A DNA stretch of 64,000 nt from Sulfidibacter corallicola. GTDB taxonomy: Bacteria; Acidobacteriota; Holophagae; Acanthopleuribacterales; Acanthopleuribacteraceae. Of the stretch, positions 54,783-63,905 are shown one piece after another. Location: the NCBI RefSeq assembly GCF_017498545.1, contig NZ_CP071793.1, positions 2,852,001-2,916,000 of the forward strand. The letters are read 5' to 3'. Each line of letters starts with the position of its first letter. Position 1 is the stretch's first letter. A program made the position numbers and the translations under genes. Under the pieces are notes generated by a model that did not search any database, was not told the DNA's origin, and saw only the letters and a program-made list of their open reading frames with translations.

Positions 54783-54806
54783 TCACTGGCCCTGCTCCCG
54801 TGAATC
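54462..54806. repeat. 48-bp direct repeat duplicating the 3' end of the giant gene
   Basis: The 48 bp at 54759-54806 cover the last codons and stop of the 2159-aa protein gene plus downstream bases. An exact second copy lies at 54462-54509 (begins CCGCGTTTGTTCGTG, ends CCCGTGAATC), 297 bp away. This indicates a partial tandem duplication or insertion at the gene end. Confidence 0.85.
54580..54676. repeat. Imperfect inverted repeat
   Basis: Left arm 54580-54607 (AGGAAGCCAGGAA...AAACCAGGA) pairs with right arm 54645-54676 (TCCTGGTTTCCATGG...TTTCTTGC) around a 37-bp centre. Its wording (ACCAGGAA, CTTGGTTTC) resembles the repeat at 44938-45536, so the two may belong to one palindromic family. 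It lies between the two copies of the 48-bp repeat. Confidence 0.65.
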
Positions 54807-57800
54807 GTCGATTGGCCGAATCAGAAAGGGCTTCCAGTCCACATCGGCTCCAGGGGTGAAGGGATTGCCCACCGTTTGCGGTACGTGCTGCATGCGGCGC
54901 TCGTAGCCGCTGGTGGCGTCGGACACGCCCGGCACCGGCTCGGCCGATTGGTAGCGGGTGCGGTCCACTTCCCTGCCCTGGCCGTCCACCAAAACCACAT
55001 CACCCCACGCCAAGTTCAGCGGCACCACCGGATCGGCGATGTAGTTGAAACTCATTGGGACGACGATGTCACGAGACGCCGTCACCACCATTTCATCATC
55101 CATCTCGCTCGGGTCCATTTGGAAATCCAATTCGCGGGTTTCCCCTGTTTTGAGTGAGATCTCGGACCGAAGGGTTTGGAATCCGGTCATGGCCGCTGTC
55201 ACTGTGTAGGAGCCATCCACATGAAAGAGGCGTACGTCGTAACGCCCATCGGCCCGGGTCACCGCATTGCGGGTAAGGCCCGACAGATCGTGAACAAAAG
55301 ACATCAACACACCAGGCAGGGGATCCCGGTTCACATCCACCACTCGGCCTGTCAGGCGAGCTTTTAACGGACTCTCCGGCTCCTCCGTCAACATTTGAAA
55401 ACCAACCTCTCGAATCTCCCCTGAGTATGCATCAATCTCCGTTCTTACCTCTCGCCGATAATCCGGAGTGTACGCAGATATGGTGTAGGGGCCACCGATT
55501 CGTGCCTTGCGCCACTCGTAGCGGCCATTGATATCGGTGAACACCACGTGGCTGATTGCCAGCGGTTCGTGAACAATCTCAACCGCTACTCCGGGCAACG
55601 GCCGATTTTCGGCATCGACCACCAGCCCGGCGATGGTGGTGTATTCAATGTCGGGACCTCGCCGCACGCGTTTCCCGCCAAACACCACCGCCGCCTCACC
55701 CTGGCGAAGCACGGCGCCTTCGCGGAACCGGAGCCAGCGATACCCGTTGACCAACAGCATCCAGCCGCTCAGGTCGAGGTCCTGGCCTTCCATGTTCAGG
55801 ATTTCCACGAATTGATCGGACAGGGCGTCCACCACCCCATCGTCATTGGTATCGGCGCTGTCCCCCGGATCGCGCATCACCTCGGTGATGAACACGTTGC
55901 GCACCACCGAGCCCGACACCCTTTCGCGAGGCACCTTCCGCACATCGCTCCGGTTATCCACCGCCAAATAGGCCTTTTCCCCCTGCTTCTGGACCATTCC
56001 CGCCAGGTTCCAAAGCGTGGGCTCCTTGTTCGCCACGGAGATCTCGCGCGTCCAATTGAGCGAGAGCGTCACTTCCGCTCGAGATCCCCGGGCATCGGTC
56101 ATTTTCCAAATGCCCTCGTATGCGGTCGGCGAGAGCGTCACTCCTTCGACGGCGACGCGTTGGGCCACATAGTTTCCCAACTGGTCGAGTCCGATCGAGG
56201 TCGGTGGGTCGCCAACTCCGGTTTCGGAGGTGCCGCTATCGGAGGTGCCGGTTTCGGAGGTGCCGCTATCGGAGGTGCCGCTATCGGAAGCGCCGGTGCC
56301 CTCGGGTGAGGTTTGCGGTTCGTCGTCGGGGGCGGGTTCCGGTTCCACGACCACAAAGCCGTAGGTGTCGCGGCCGTAGTAGTTGGGCGGGATCACCAGC
56401 CCGTTCGGGGTGATGCGAACCGTCGCTTCCACCGTTTGGCCGACCCACGGCAAGGGAGGCTCGCCCCTGATGGTCGTGGTGCCGCGGTCACTCGCAAGAT
56501 CCAATTCGTTATTTTGGGTTCCTTTCACGCGCCCGCGGAGCCGCGCGCTTCGCTGGACCAATCGGCCGGCAGAGAAGCTTTCCTCGGATTCGGCGGGCAG
56601 CTCCCCGTCATAGAATTCGACCCGAAAAGAACCTCTCTGGATCGCATCGCCGGCGGGGTTCAACAAGGATGCGTCACCATCCAATGGTGTGTAGGCGGGA
56701 GAAAAATCCAGCGAATAGCGGCCTGAACCCTCTTCCGACAGGGCGAGGCGGCGATAGCCAGGTGCGCCCTCCACGCTTCGATCGCCAAATGCGAGGGGCC
56801 CGGGATTTAAACCCCTCACCTCGGTCCCGAAATAATTGGCATCCTCGCTGAGATAGAGCGCGACCGTACCGCCCCTGCCCGTTTCGTTCACTTCGAGAAA
56901 AGCACCCAACACCAAACCCGGAAAGCTCGCGGGAACTTCCTCGCCGTCGGAGAGGCGCTGCGCGAATGGCCGAATTTTCAACCCGGAAACCCGGTAGTGG
57001 GAACCATCCGTTTGCAGGGTGATCGCCTTGGGCCCGTTCTCCCAGCTCACCGTGTCTAGAACGCCGTCAGCCAGGTCGTCGCGATCCCCGACCCGGTTCG
57101 TGAGATAGACTTTGGGTTCGGCACCGAAACGATCCGGGATGCTCTTTATGTCGGACACCAAATTGATCCAACTCAACATGTCCAAACTCCCCTTGGGAAC
57201 TCGGCCATTTTGAACGATGCACACCCCTGGCCTGTACCGTTTCACCACCTCGGGAGCATCCTTATCATCCCAGTCCCCCCAGGCCAGGACATCGACACCA
57301 TCTTCCTGTTCCGGATCCCATCCCGCGCCGAGCCACATGTCGAAGTCCTTGAAGCGCACGCCGCACCCTTCGCCGCCATCGAGACAGGCGATGCGTCCTT
57401 GCCACTCGGGTTTGAAGACGTAGAACGGATCCTCCCTCCAGCTTTGGTGCCCCTGTGCCGCCGTCACATAACGTGTGGATGGATCTCTGGCCGCGAGCCC
57501 GTCAAAATTCGGGTGAAAGAGTTCGAAATCCGGAGCCAAGGGCCCCCGTGCCAAGAACCGGGCAAGACCATCCAGGTAATCCGAGTTTTCCGAACGCACC
57601 ACGGCCCATCGCAACCGCTCGACCCACCCCATCTCCACCAGGCCGCCGATGAAGGCGTCCAAATCCAATTGGGCACGGTTCCCCCCGGCCGCATAGAGGA
57701 AGGCGTCTCCCTCCGGCCCCACCACCAGCGCGGTGGTGCCCTGTTCGTCGTCGGGAAAGAAAACCCGCATCGAGCCGAAGGGCTTCGACGTGGGTTGCGC

Positions 57801-60800
57801 GATCGACCCCGAATCGAAACGAACCTCGGCGTTGGCCTCGAAGGTCCCGTAGCGCGCCATCACCCGCACCGTTTCTTGGCCGCCATAAACGAACTCGGTT
57901 GTCGTGAAGGGACCCCGTCCAGCGTCGACCATCACAGTCTCGGGTGCAAACCCCTCCAAGGGAACCTCGACCGACGAGACGAAATTCGAGAAGTCTCGTT
58001 CCGGGGAGGCCCATCCCTCCTCGGATGCGATCCAACCCTCCACCACGAAGGTCGCGAAATAGGCGGCGTTTTGGAAAACCACGAATGCCTCGTCGATGTT
58101 CCGGACGCCCTCGAACCGCGCGAAGTAAGCCCTCAGTGCATCGAGATCCTCGACCGGATTCGCGAATGCGAGGCGTCGCGTCCAACCGACCCGAACGTCG
58201 GCAAAAGAAACCACTTCTCCCTGCTGCGGCGGGGTCAATGCGCCGGCGATTCCGGACATGAACAATTCCGGTGGGACGGGCAAGCGAGCCTTCAAGGTCA
58301 AGATATCGCCCTCGCGGACCCATTCGTTTCGCGACGGTGCGAAGAACGTCCGCCGGCGCAGTTGATCGGCCAACCAGGCGAGGTAAAGTGCGCGATCCGC
58401 GCGAAAATCCACTGCCTCCAAATCATCGGCGACGGACAGCGAAGTATCCGCCAACAAGGCGCTCCTGTTGTGGGCGAGCGCCTGTTCGAATCCACGAAAT
58501 GCCAGGCCGATTTCGGCTTCGGCCTCGAGAATCCTGCCCTCCTGCACCACGGTCGGCAGGAAATCGGGCACGAGCGGCAAATCCGGAAGCGGCTTGGGCA
58601 GGAGGAACCAAATCGCCAGTACGGTCGCCCCGACCAAAACGCCCGGCCATCGCGGGCGCATGCCGAACAAGGGGTTGCCATCCGGGTATAGGAAGGCACG
58701 CCACCGTTTCGAGAGGCGCCAACGCATGGCCACGGGCTTGCGACCACTTGCCGCTTGAAAAAAAACGGGGTCGCGTAACGGACTGTCCAACGGCTCGGCC
58801 GCGGTTCGCCGAGCGCGGCTGGTGTCTGCGCGGCGCGCGATGTTCAGCGTGGCCCCTTCTCCCGCTTTGCCAGGCTCGTTGAAAAGACGCTCGATCGCCG
58901 CTTGAATGCGGCTGCGATCCCATTCGGGCGCCGCCGCCAACAGGGCGCCACGCAGCCAATCGGGCATCCAACCCTCGCGAAACCAAGGCAGCCGCCCCAA
59001 AGCCCCCAGGCGCGGCACGTTCAAAAGCGATGCACCCTCGGAGTCGGTCAGGACCTTCCCCAGGTACAACGTCAGTTCCCACTGAATGACGGGGTAGGCC
59101 GCGCAAGCGGTGAGCCACAGCATGCCCGGCGGGTCCAGGAATTGGCGCAATTGGGTCACCAACGATTCGATCTCCCGAGGCCGCGGTGCCGTGGGGCGAA
59201 TCCAAGTGGCGGGTCGATCTCGCAAAAGTTTGGGAAAGGGACCGGTGAAGATCCGGGGTCGCTCCGAAAGCAAAGGATCGACATCATCGTTGGCGACCGG
59301 TCCGCCGAAATATCCGGCAAGGGAAAAGGCCGAAACAGGGACGACGGGCAGGCCCAAGTCGGTAAGTGCCTGCTCCGCATAACCCCGTTCCATGGTCGGC
59401 AGCGGCGTGAACACCGTTCGGGAGGCCCAGGCCTCGAACAGGGAACAGCCTTGGTGGAGGCGTCCGGTCATGGGGTCTACCAAACTGCCGGGATCGCAAA
59501 ACAGCAAAAGTTGATGATCGGGGTAGCGTCCCAACAGTTCCTGCAAGGTCACGGTCTTGTCCCGCTGCTGCAACAGGCTGGGGTTGTTGGCATAGGTAAA
59601 GGTGGTCAGGTTGACCCCGTAATCGGCCAAGGCCGCCAAGAGGTGTTCGAATTGGCGGAACTGATGATCGGTAAGACTGGACCGATGCAGCAACACCAAG
59701 TACTCGCGTGGGGTCCTGGCCGTTTGGTAAACCGGCGTGAACATCCCGGCCTGCTCGACCGTGGCCTGGACGGTGCGCGCCGCATCCAGAACATAGAGCG
59801 GATAGGCCACGGGGCGGCGGAACCGCGGTGCCAATCGGCGCAGTTCCGCCAGGGAGAACACGGGAGGCGGCCTGCCGCTCACCTGGATTTTTTCGTCGGC
59901 CGGAAGGGCATCGGCACCGCGGCCCAGCAAAAAATGTCCGCGAACATCGAGACGCTTGAAGAGCCAGATGGCGAAGCATCCCAGCAACAGAAAACAGGCA
60001 AGTCCGCGAATCCAAGGATAATAGCGGCGATAGGCCCGCTGAAACGGGCTCAGGTAGGAAAAACCCGAAGCGCGCAACTCGGTGAGGGTACGGAGGATCG
60101 CGCGGAGGTCGGGTTCGTTGGACTTCCGATTTCGCGCGACGGCGGCCGCCAACTCCTGCCGGACAAGGGACAGGTGGGAACTCAATTCCTGAGCACATGG
60201 CTGACAGGATGGCTCGTCGACGAGGTCTCGCAAGCTTTGCTTGGCGCGCTCGACCCGTGCAGCCAGCAGATCCGAGCTCGCCCAATCGACTTCCCCCTCC
60301 AGGCCCGCGGTCATCACGCTTTTCATCAGCGCAAACAACTCCTGTTTTGCGCCTTCGACATCGATCGGGGCGGCCGGGGTCTCCGCCCTGCATGCGTTGA
60401 TCTCTTTCTCGATTTCGGCCGCGAGCTCCTGGTAACGGCTGTTGGATTGCCCGGCATGCGCATCCTGCAGCAGGGTGAAGCCCCTGGCTTCCAAACAGGC
60501 CCGATGCTGCTCGAAGCGCCGCATCAAGTAGGCCGGCCAGGCTTCCAGTCGCACCAGGAACCCTTCTTTCATCCCTCCGAAACGCACCTCACCGGTGCCG
60601 CGGCGGTAGCCCTCCTTTTCGGCCGCCACCTGCCAATCGTCGGACAGCGCCGACGGTTCGAACACCACCAGGCCAAGCGGGTCCGAGCGCTTCTGTGTGA
60701 CGAGGCCATACCCATTGTCGTTCAAGGTGACCAGGGCATCGGGTAGGGACACACCCAGATGATCGATCACCTGTACCCTCACCCGGGGCCGCATCCAGAA

Positions 60801-61262
60801 GACCACCGCCAACAACAGGGCGATGGACAGCAGGAGAGCCAAGCCCTCTCGGGCCGGGAACAGGCCAGATCGTTTCCTTTGTCGGGGTGCTTGGACATCC
60901 CCACCGCCATCCTCTCGATCATCCCGACCAGGCGGGGCGACCGGCAGCCCCGTTTCGAGCGGTCCCTCCATTGGAGCCTTTCGGCGAGCGGCCTCGGCGC
61001 GCTCGCGGGCCAAGTCGGCCGCCCACGGCTCGAACAACTGGGTCACGCGATCCTGTTCTTCCTCCGTGCCGGCGAGCACGGGACGAATCAGTGGCAGCCA
61101 GTCGCGAAGGTCCTTCGGCAACGTTCCCGCCGCGGCGAACTGCTCGGCCAGGCGTGCCACCGCCTCGTACTGACCCACCTCCAGCTTCCAGCCGCTGCCG
61201 CGCAGCAGGTCCAAAAACCGGTGGAGGTCGTGCACCACCTCCGCGACGGGGTCTGGCTTCAT
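54783..61262 (-). CDS. Giant three-TM protein with vWA-like, lamin-tail-like and carboxypeptidase-regulatory-like domains
   Basis: This 2159-aa protein starts with a helical domain (1-90) like the N-terminal part of CoxE/SAV2336-type vWA proteins. TM1 lies at about 140-157, then an extracytoplasmic domain with a beta-sandwich start, and TM2 at about 428-449. A cytoplasmic domain (about 450-865) has a vWA-like core (EYLVLLHRSSLTDHQF near 520, then RYPDHQLLLFCDPG) in which the MIDAS DxSxS is replaced by HRSS. TM3 lies at about 868-890, then about 1200 exported residues including a five-copy Ser/Thr/Gly linker (1654-1684), a lamin-tail-like domain (about 1790-1867; FITEVMRDPG, DLSGWML) and two carboxypeptidase-regulatory-like domains (about 1874-1954 and 1964-2044). 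The ATG at 61262 lies 4 nt after the MoxR stop. It is the presumed target or effector of the MoxR-trypsin operon. Confidence 0.8.
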   Translation of the reverse strand: MKPDPVAEVVHDLHRFLDLLRGSGWKLEVGQYEAVARLAEQFAAAGTLPKDLRDWLPLIRPVLAGTEEEQDRVTQLFEPWAADLARERAEAARRKAPMEGPLETGLPVAPPGRDDREDGGGDVQAPRQRKRSGLFPAREGLALLLSIALLLAVVFWMRPRVRVQVIDHLGVSLPDALVTLNDNGYGLVTQKRSDPLGLVVFEPSALSDDWQVAAEKEGYRRGTGEVRFGGMKEGFLVRLEAWPAYLMRRFEQHRACLEARGFTLLQDAHAGQSNSRYQELAAEIEKEINACRAETPAAPIDVEGAKQELFALMKSVMTAGLEGEVDWASSDLLAARVERAKQSLRDLVDEPSCQPCAQELSSHLSLVRQELAAAVARNRKSNEPDLRAILRTLTELRASGFSYLSPFQRAYRRYYPWIRGLACFLLLGCFAIWLFKRLDVRGHFLLGRGADALPADEKIQVSGRPPPVFSLAELRRLAPRFRRPVAYPLYVLDAARTVQATVEQAGMFTPVYQTARTPREYLVLLHRSSLTDHQFRQFEHLLAALADYGVNLTTFTYANNPSLLQQRDKTVTLQELLGRYPDHQLLLFCDPGSLVDPMTGRLHQGCSLFEAWASRTVFTPLPTMERGYAEQALTDLGLPVVPVSAFSLAGYFGGPVANDDVDPLLSERPRIFTGPFPKLLRDRPATWIRPTAPRPREIESLVTQLRQFLDPPGMLWLTACAAYPVIQWELTLYLGKVLTDSEGASLLNVPRLGALGRLPWFREGWMPDWLRGALLAAAPEWDRSRIQAAIERLFNEPGKAGEGATLNIARRADTSRARRTAAEPLDSPLRDPVFFQAASGRKPVAMRWRLSKRWRAFLYPDGNPLFGMRPRWPGVLVGATVLAIWFLLPKPLPDLPLVPDFLPTVVQEGRILEAEAEIGLAFRGFEQALAHNRSALLADTSLSVADDLEAVDFRADRALYLAWLADQLRRRTFFAPSRNEWVREGDILTLKARLPVPPELFMSGIAGALTPPQQGEVVSFADVRVGWTRRLAFANPVEDLDALRAYFARFEGVRNIDEAFVVFQNAAYFATFVVEGWIASEEGWASPERDFSNFVSSVEVPLEGFAPETVMVDAGRGPFTTTEFVYGGQETVRVMARYGTFEANAEVRFDSGSIAQPTSKPFGSMRVFFPDDEQGTTALVVGPEGDAFLYAAGGNRAQLDLDAFIGGLVEMGWVERLRWAVVRSENSDYLDGLARFLARGPLAPDFELFHPNFDGLAARDPSTRYVTAAQGHQSWREDPFYVFKPEWQGRIACLDGGEGCGVRFKDFDMWLGAGWDPEQEDGVDVLAWGDWDDKDAPEVVKRYRPGVCIVQNGRVPKGSLDMLSWINLVSDIKSIPDRFGAEPKVYLTNRVGDRDDLADGVLDTVSWENGPKAITLQTDGSHYRVSGLKIRPFAQRLSDGEEVPASFPGLVLGAFLEVNETGRGGTVALYLSEDANYFGTEVRGLNPGPLAFGDRSVEGAPGYRRLALSEEGSGRYSLDFSPAYTPLDGDASLLNPAGDAIQRGSFRVEFYDGELPAESEESFSAGRLVQRSARLRGRVKGTQNNELDLASDRGTTTIRGEPPLPWVGQTVEATVRITPNGLVIPPNYYGRDTYGFVVVEPEPAPDDEPQTSPEGTGASDSGTSDSGTSETGTSDSGTSETGVGDPPTSIGLDQLGNYVAQRVAVEGVTLSPTAYEGIWKMTDARGSRAEVTLSLNWTREISVANKEPTLWNLAGMVQKQGEKAYLAVDNRSDVRKVPRERVSGSVVRNVFITEVMRDPGDSADTNDDGVVDALSDQFVEILNMEGQDLDLSGWMLLVNGYRWLRFREGAVLRQGEAAVVFGGKRVRRGPDIEYTTIAGLVVDAENRPLPGVAVEIVHEPLAISHVVFTDINGRYEWRKARIGGPYTISAYTPDYRREVRTEIDAYSGEIREVGFQMLTEEPESPLKARLTGRVVDVNRDPLPGVLMSFVHDLSGLTRNAVTRADGRYDVRLFHVDGSYTVTAAMTGFQTLRSEISLKTGETRELDFQMDPSEMDDEMVVTASRDIVVPMSFNYIADPVVPLNLAWGDVVLVDGQGREVDRTRYQSAEPVPGVSDATSGYERRMQHVPQTVGNPFTPGADVDWKPFLIRPIDDSREQGQ
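56221..56295 (-). repeat. Five 15-bp in-frame tandem repeats inside the giant gene
   Basis: Five units of GxTxTCGGAGGTGCCG type encode alternating SDSGT/SETGT pentapeptides in a flexible linker. Copy number is likely to vary between strains. Confidence 0.9.
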
Positions 61263-61266
61263 CGCA

Positions 61267-62334
61267 TCAGACCCCGTCCCACAGTCGTCGAATGCGTTCC
61301 TGATCCTCGCTGGACTTGGAGAGCGTGGCCAAGGTCGCCTTGACCGGCAAATCGCTCAGACCACAATCGTAACCATTTGGTGAAGCATGCCTTAGAGCGC
61401 GCAGCCAGGACAATAGTTCGGCCGTGGCGGGTTTCTTTTCCAAACCGGCGGCACGCACTTTCAGGAAGAACTTCAGCGCATCGTCCAGCAGGGTCGTCCC
61501 TTTGAGTTCGCTGATTCGGCGCGCCGCCACTTCGGCAAAATGATCGTCGGGCGTGCGGACGTGGTAATACACACAGCGCCGCAAAAAGGCCGGCGGTAGA
61601 TTCTTTTCGCCGTTGCTGGTCATCACCACGATCGGGCGAAAGGCCGGATCGGCTTTGACCCGAAGCGGTTTGTTCAGTTCGAGCACATCGAAGGACATGT
61701 CGTCCAGGGCGCGCAACAGGTCGTTGGGGAAATCCCGCGGCGCTTTGTCGATCTCGTCGATCAGGACCACGGACGGCTTGCCCTCGACCTCGTCCATCTC
61801 GTTCAGCGTTTCGTCGGCCACCGCTTCGAGCGGAAACATCCTGCGCGACACCTGCCACACCGTTTGGCGGTCGGTACAGGCATCGAATATGGCCCGTCCC
61901 AAGGCGCAGAATTCCAAAAAGCCCCAGGGATTGATGGGTTGCCGGGATTTGGCAGGGGCGGCCGAACCGGCTTTGGGTGGCTCGATCCCCATGGCGGCCA
62001 GGTCCCTGGCGATCTGCACGGCATTGAAGAAGGCCAAGGTGTTGAAATGGTAGAACAGGTCGCGAGCGGTGGAGGTGGACCGCGTGCGGAACTCGTGCAC
62101 CGGCAACCCGTTCAGTTCCCAAGCCAAGCTGTAGGCCAGTTGGGTCTTGCCGCAACCGGGTTCGCCCGTCAGCAACAACGGTTGCCGCAAGGTCAGGGCG
62201 ACGGTTGCCGCGGCCGCCAAGTCGGGATGGGCTCGATAATCCCGGGGATCCTCTTCTTTCTCCCGCGCCGATCGCGACCAGGAGATCGACTCGGTCCGTT
62301 GCGTTCCCTGCCCTTCATACACCAGGTCGGTCAT
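61267..62334 (-). CDS. MoxR-type AAA+ ATPase
   Basis: This 355-aa AAA+ ATPase has Walker A GEPGCGKT (57-64), Walker B VVLIDEID (189-196), sensor 1 MTSNGEKNLPPAF (N241) and an arginine-finger region LRRC at 251-254. MoxR ATPases usually act on vWA proteins, inserting metal or remodelling complexes; the downstream gene encodes a vWA-like domain. An insertion (about 115-165, Ala/Pro-rich then WGFLEFCALGRAIFDACTD) separates Walker A and B and is longer than usual, as in MoxRs from conflict systems. GGGGAG lies 4 nt before the ATG at 62334. The gene is tightly packed between the protease gene (15-bp gap) and the giant gene (stop 4 nt before its ATG). Confidence 0.9.
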   Translation of the reverse strand: MTDLVYEGQGTQRTESISWSRSAREKEEDPRDYRAHPDLAAAATVALTLRQPLLLTGEPGCGKTQLAYSLAWELNGLPVHEFRTRSTSTARDLFYHFNTLAFFNAVQIARDLAAMGIEPPKAGSAAPAKSRQPINPWGFLEFCALGRAIFDACTDRQTVWQVSRRMFPLEAVADETLNEMDEVEGKPSVVLIDEIDKAPRDFPNDLLRALDDMSFDVLELNKPLRVKADPAFRPIVVMTSNGEKNLPPAFLRRCVYYHVRTPDDHFAEVAARRISELKGTTLLDDALKFFLKVRAAGLEKKPATAELLSWLRALRHASPNGYDCGLSDLPVKATLATLSKSSEDQERIRRLWDGV

Positions 62335-62349
62335 TTGTCTCCCCTTCGC

Positions 62350-63855
62350 TCAACCCAAATCTTCGAGCGCTTCGGTAAAGGCCTTCATCGAACGCCGGCG
62401 AAACACGCCCTTGAACAGAGCTTTGATTTTCTTTTGGATTTGTTTGCGTTTGGCGGGCGGATAATCGGCCCCGTGCCTCTCGAGCCAATTGAGGGCGTGC
62501 TGCCACTTCAGGTGACTCAGTTCGGGTAAGGCGACGACCGCGGGCAAGTCTTGTCGGGTGGCACGCATCAGCGTCCTGCGCAGAACGTGCGGCCGGTGGC
62601 GTTTCTGCCAGAAATGAGAGAACAGGTGGAGCCAGTGGAAGTCGTCGTATTGGATGACGGCAAAGACCAACAGGTGGCAATTCCCCTTGGTTCGGTATTT
62701 CCCGATGGATTTGAGCCATTCTGCCAAGAGCAGGTGGTCCTTGGCCCAATCGCGAGCGGTGATGGTGACCGTGATCATGGCGCTTTGCCCGGCCAGGGCA
62801 TCGGCCACCGAATCAACTGCCTGGCCATGGCGCAACAACGCTTCGCGCAGGTCTTTTTCCAACTGGTCGCAGCGTTCGCCAAGACTGTCCAGCTTGCGCC
62901 AGGGCAGGTTGTAGCGCTGGGGTCGAACGTTCAGGAGTTCCGGTAGGGTGTGTTGTTCCAGACGGTCGAGGAACAGGTCGGGTCGCTGGCGATCCTCGCC
63001 GAACACCAGCACGCACAGCGGTTCCCGCGGCGTTCGATCTCGATGGTGCGCAAAGGCTTCTTCGAAGTGTTCGGTGGGCACGGTGCGATCGGCAAGGAAG
63101 GGTGGCGGTCCCGACGGTTCCGTCGAGTGGAAGCGGAGGACGTGGTCCAAATTTCGTTCCTGAAGGAACCGCAGCAGCGAAGGGGCGGCAATCGCCAAAC
63201 CTCGGGTGCCCTTGTTTTTGAACATCATGCCGAGCAGCCTGGCCGCCCCCGGCATCGATGGGTCCATCACCGGCCCGCCACTGTCGCCCGCCTTCACCTC
63301 GTAGTGGATGGGCTCGATTTCAAAGGCACGCAGCATGTCGCCGGGCGCCCGGCGAAAGTGGGCGGAAGGACCCACCCGCCCCTGATACTCGAAAAAGCCC
63401 TGGGAATCTTGCGAAGGCGACACAAAGTGAACCGTCGCCTGCTGCTCGGGCAACCGCGACGAGAGCAACAGCGCTTCCACGTCAGGTTGCAGCTCGATCC
63501 CTATCAACGCGAAATCGTGGCGATCCAATACCTCGGGGCAGGCCCCGTCGTCGGGTACTTGGATTTCCCATTCCAACCGCTTGGCTTCCACCGATGTTTC
63601 ACCGAAAACCAGTTCCACCCTGACCCCGGCCAGGTCTTTGCGGAAATGCTGACGATACTGGGTCTTATCGGGGTAGAGCGCGTTTGGATCGGGCGGCAGG
63701 GGGCGGTAGGCGATGCACACATCGCGAATCACGTGGGCGCAGGTGAGCAGGTAGGTGTACCGATCGTCATAACCGACCACGAACCCCACGCCACGGGCAC
63801 GGTTGTGCGCATGCCCGCTGTGAATGGAAAAACAAGAGTCAACGAATTCCGCCAT
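62350..63855 (-). CDS. Trypsin-like serine protease with C-terminal STAND-like or unknown domain
   Basis: This 501-aa protein has a chymotrypsin-fold domain (1-230) with the full catalytic triad: H41 in LLTCAHVI, D114 in DRHDFALIG and S192 in KAGDSGGPV. No signal peptide is present, so it is cytoplasmic, unlike most trypsins. The C-terminal half (about 270-500) has alternating strands and helices (PLCVLVFGEDRQR; AMITVTITARDW; CHLLVFAVIQYD) that resemble the inactive STAND modules linked to trypsins in vWA-MoxR systems; this is by eye. The start at ATG 63855 gives a clean protease N-terminus; a TTG at 63909 overlaps the upstream stop (TTGA) and would add 18 residues, and the ribosome site does not decide between them. 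Confidence 0.82.
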   Translation of the reverse strand: MAEFVDSCFSIHSGHAHNRARGVGFVVGYDDRYTYLLTCAHVIRDVCIAYRPLPPDPNALYPDKTQYRQHFRKDLAGVRVELVFGETSVEAKRLEWEIQVPDDGACPEVLDRHDFALIGIELQPDVEALLLSSRLPEQQATVHFVSPSQDSQGFFEYQGRVGPSAHFRRAPGDMLRAFEIEPIHYEVKAGDSGGPVMDPSMPGAARLLGMMFKNKGTRGLAIAAPSLLRFLQERNLDHVLRFHSTEPSGPPPFLADRTVPTEHFEEAFAHHRDRTPREPLCVLVFGEDRQRPDLFLDRLEQHTLPELLNVRPQRYNLPWRKLDSLGERCDQLEKDLREALLRHGQAVDSVADALAGQSAMITVTITARDWAKDHLLLAEWLKSIGKYRTKGNCHLLVFAVIQYDDFHWLHLFSHFWQKRHRPHVLRRTLMRATRQDLPAVVALPELSHLKWQHALNWLERHGADYPPAKRKQIQKKIKALFKGVFRRRSMKAFTEALEDLG

Positions 63856-63905
63856 GAGAAACCCATGCTGAGACGGTTGTGTTCGAAGTGGTTCCCCCTG
63901 GGGGT

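Noticed and set aside
54481..54803. Short frames on both strands around the inverted repeat
   Set aside because: They are created by the inverted repeat and the duplicated gene end and show no coding signals.
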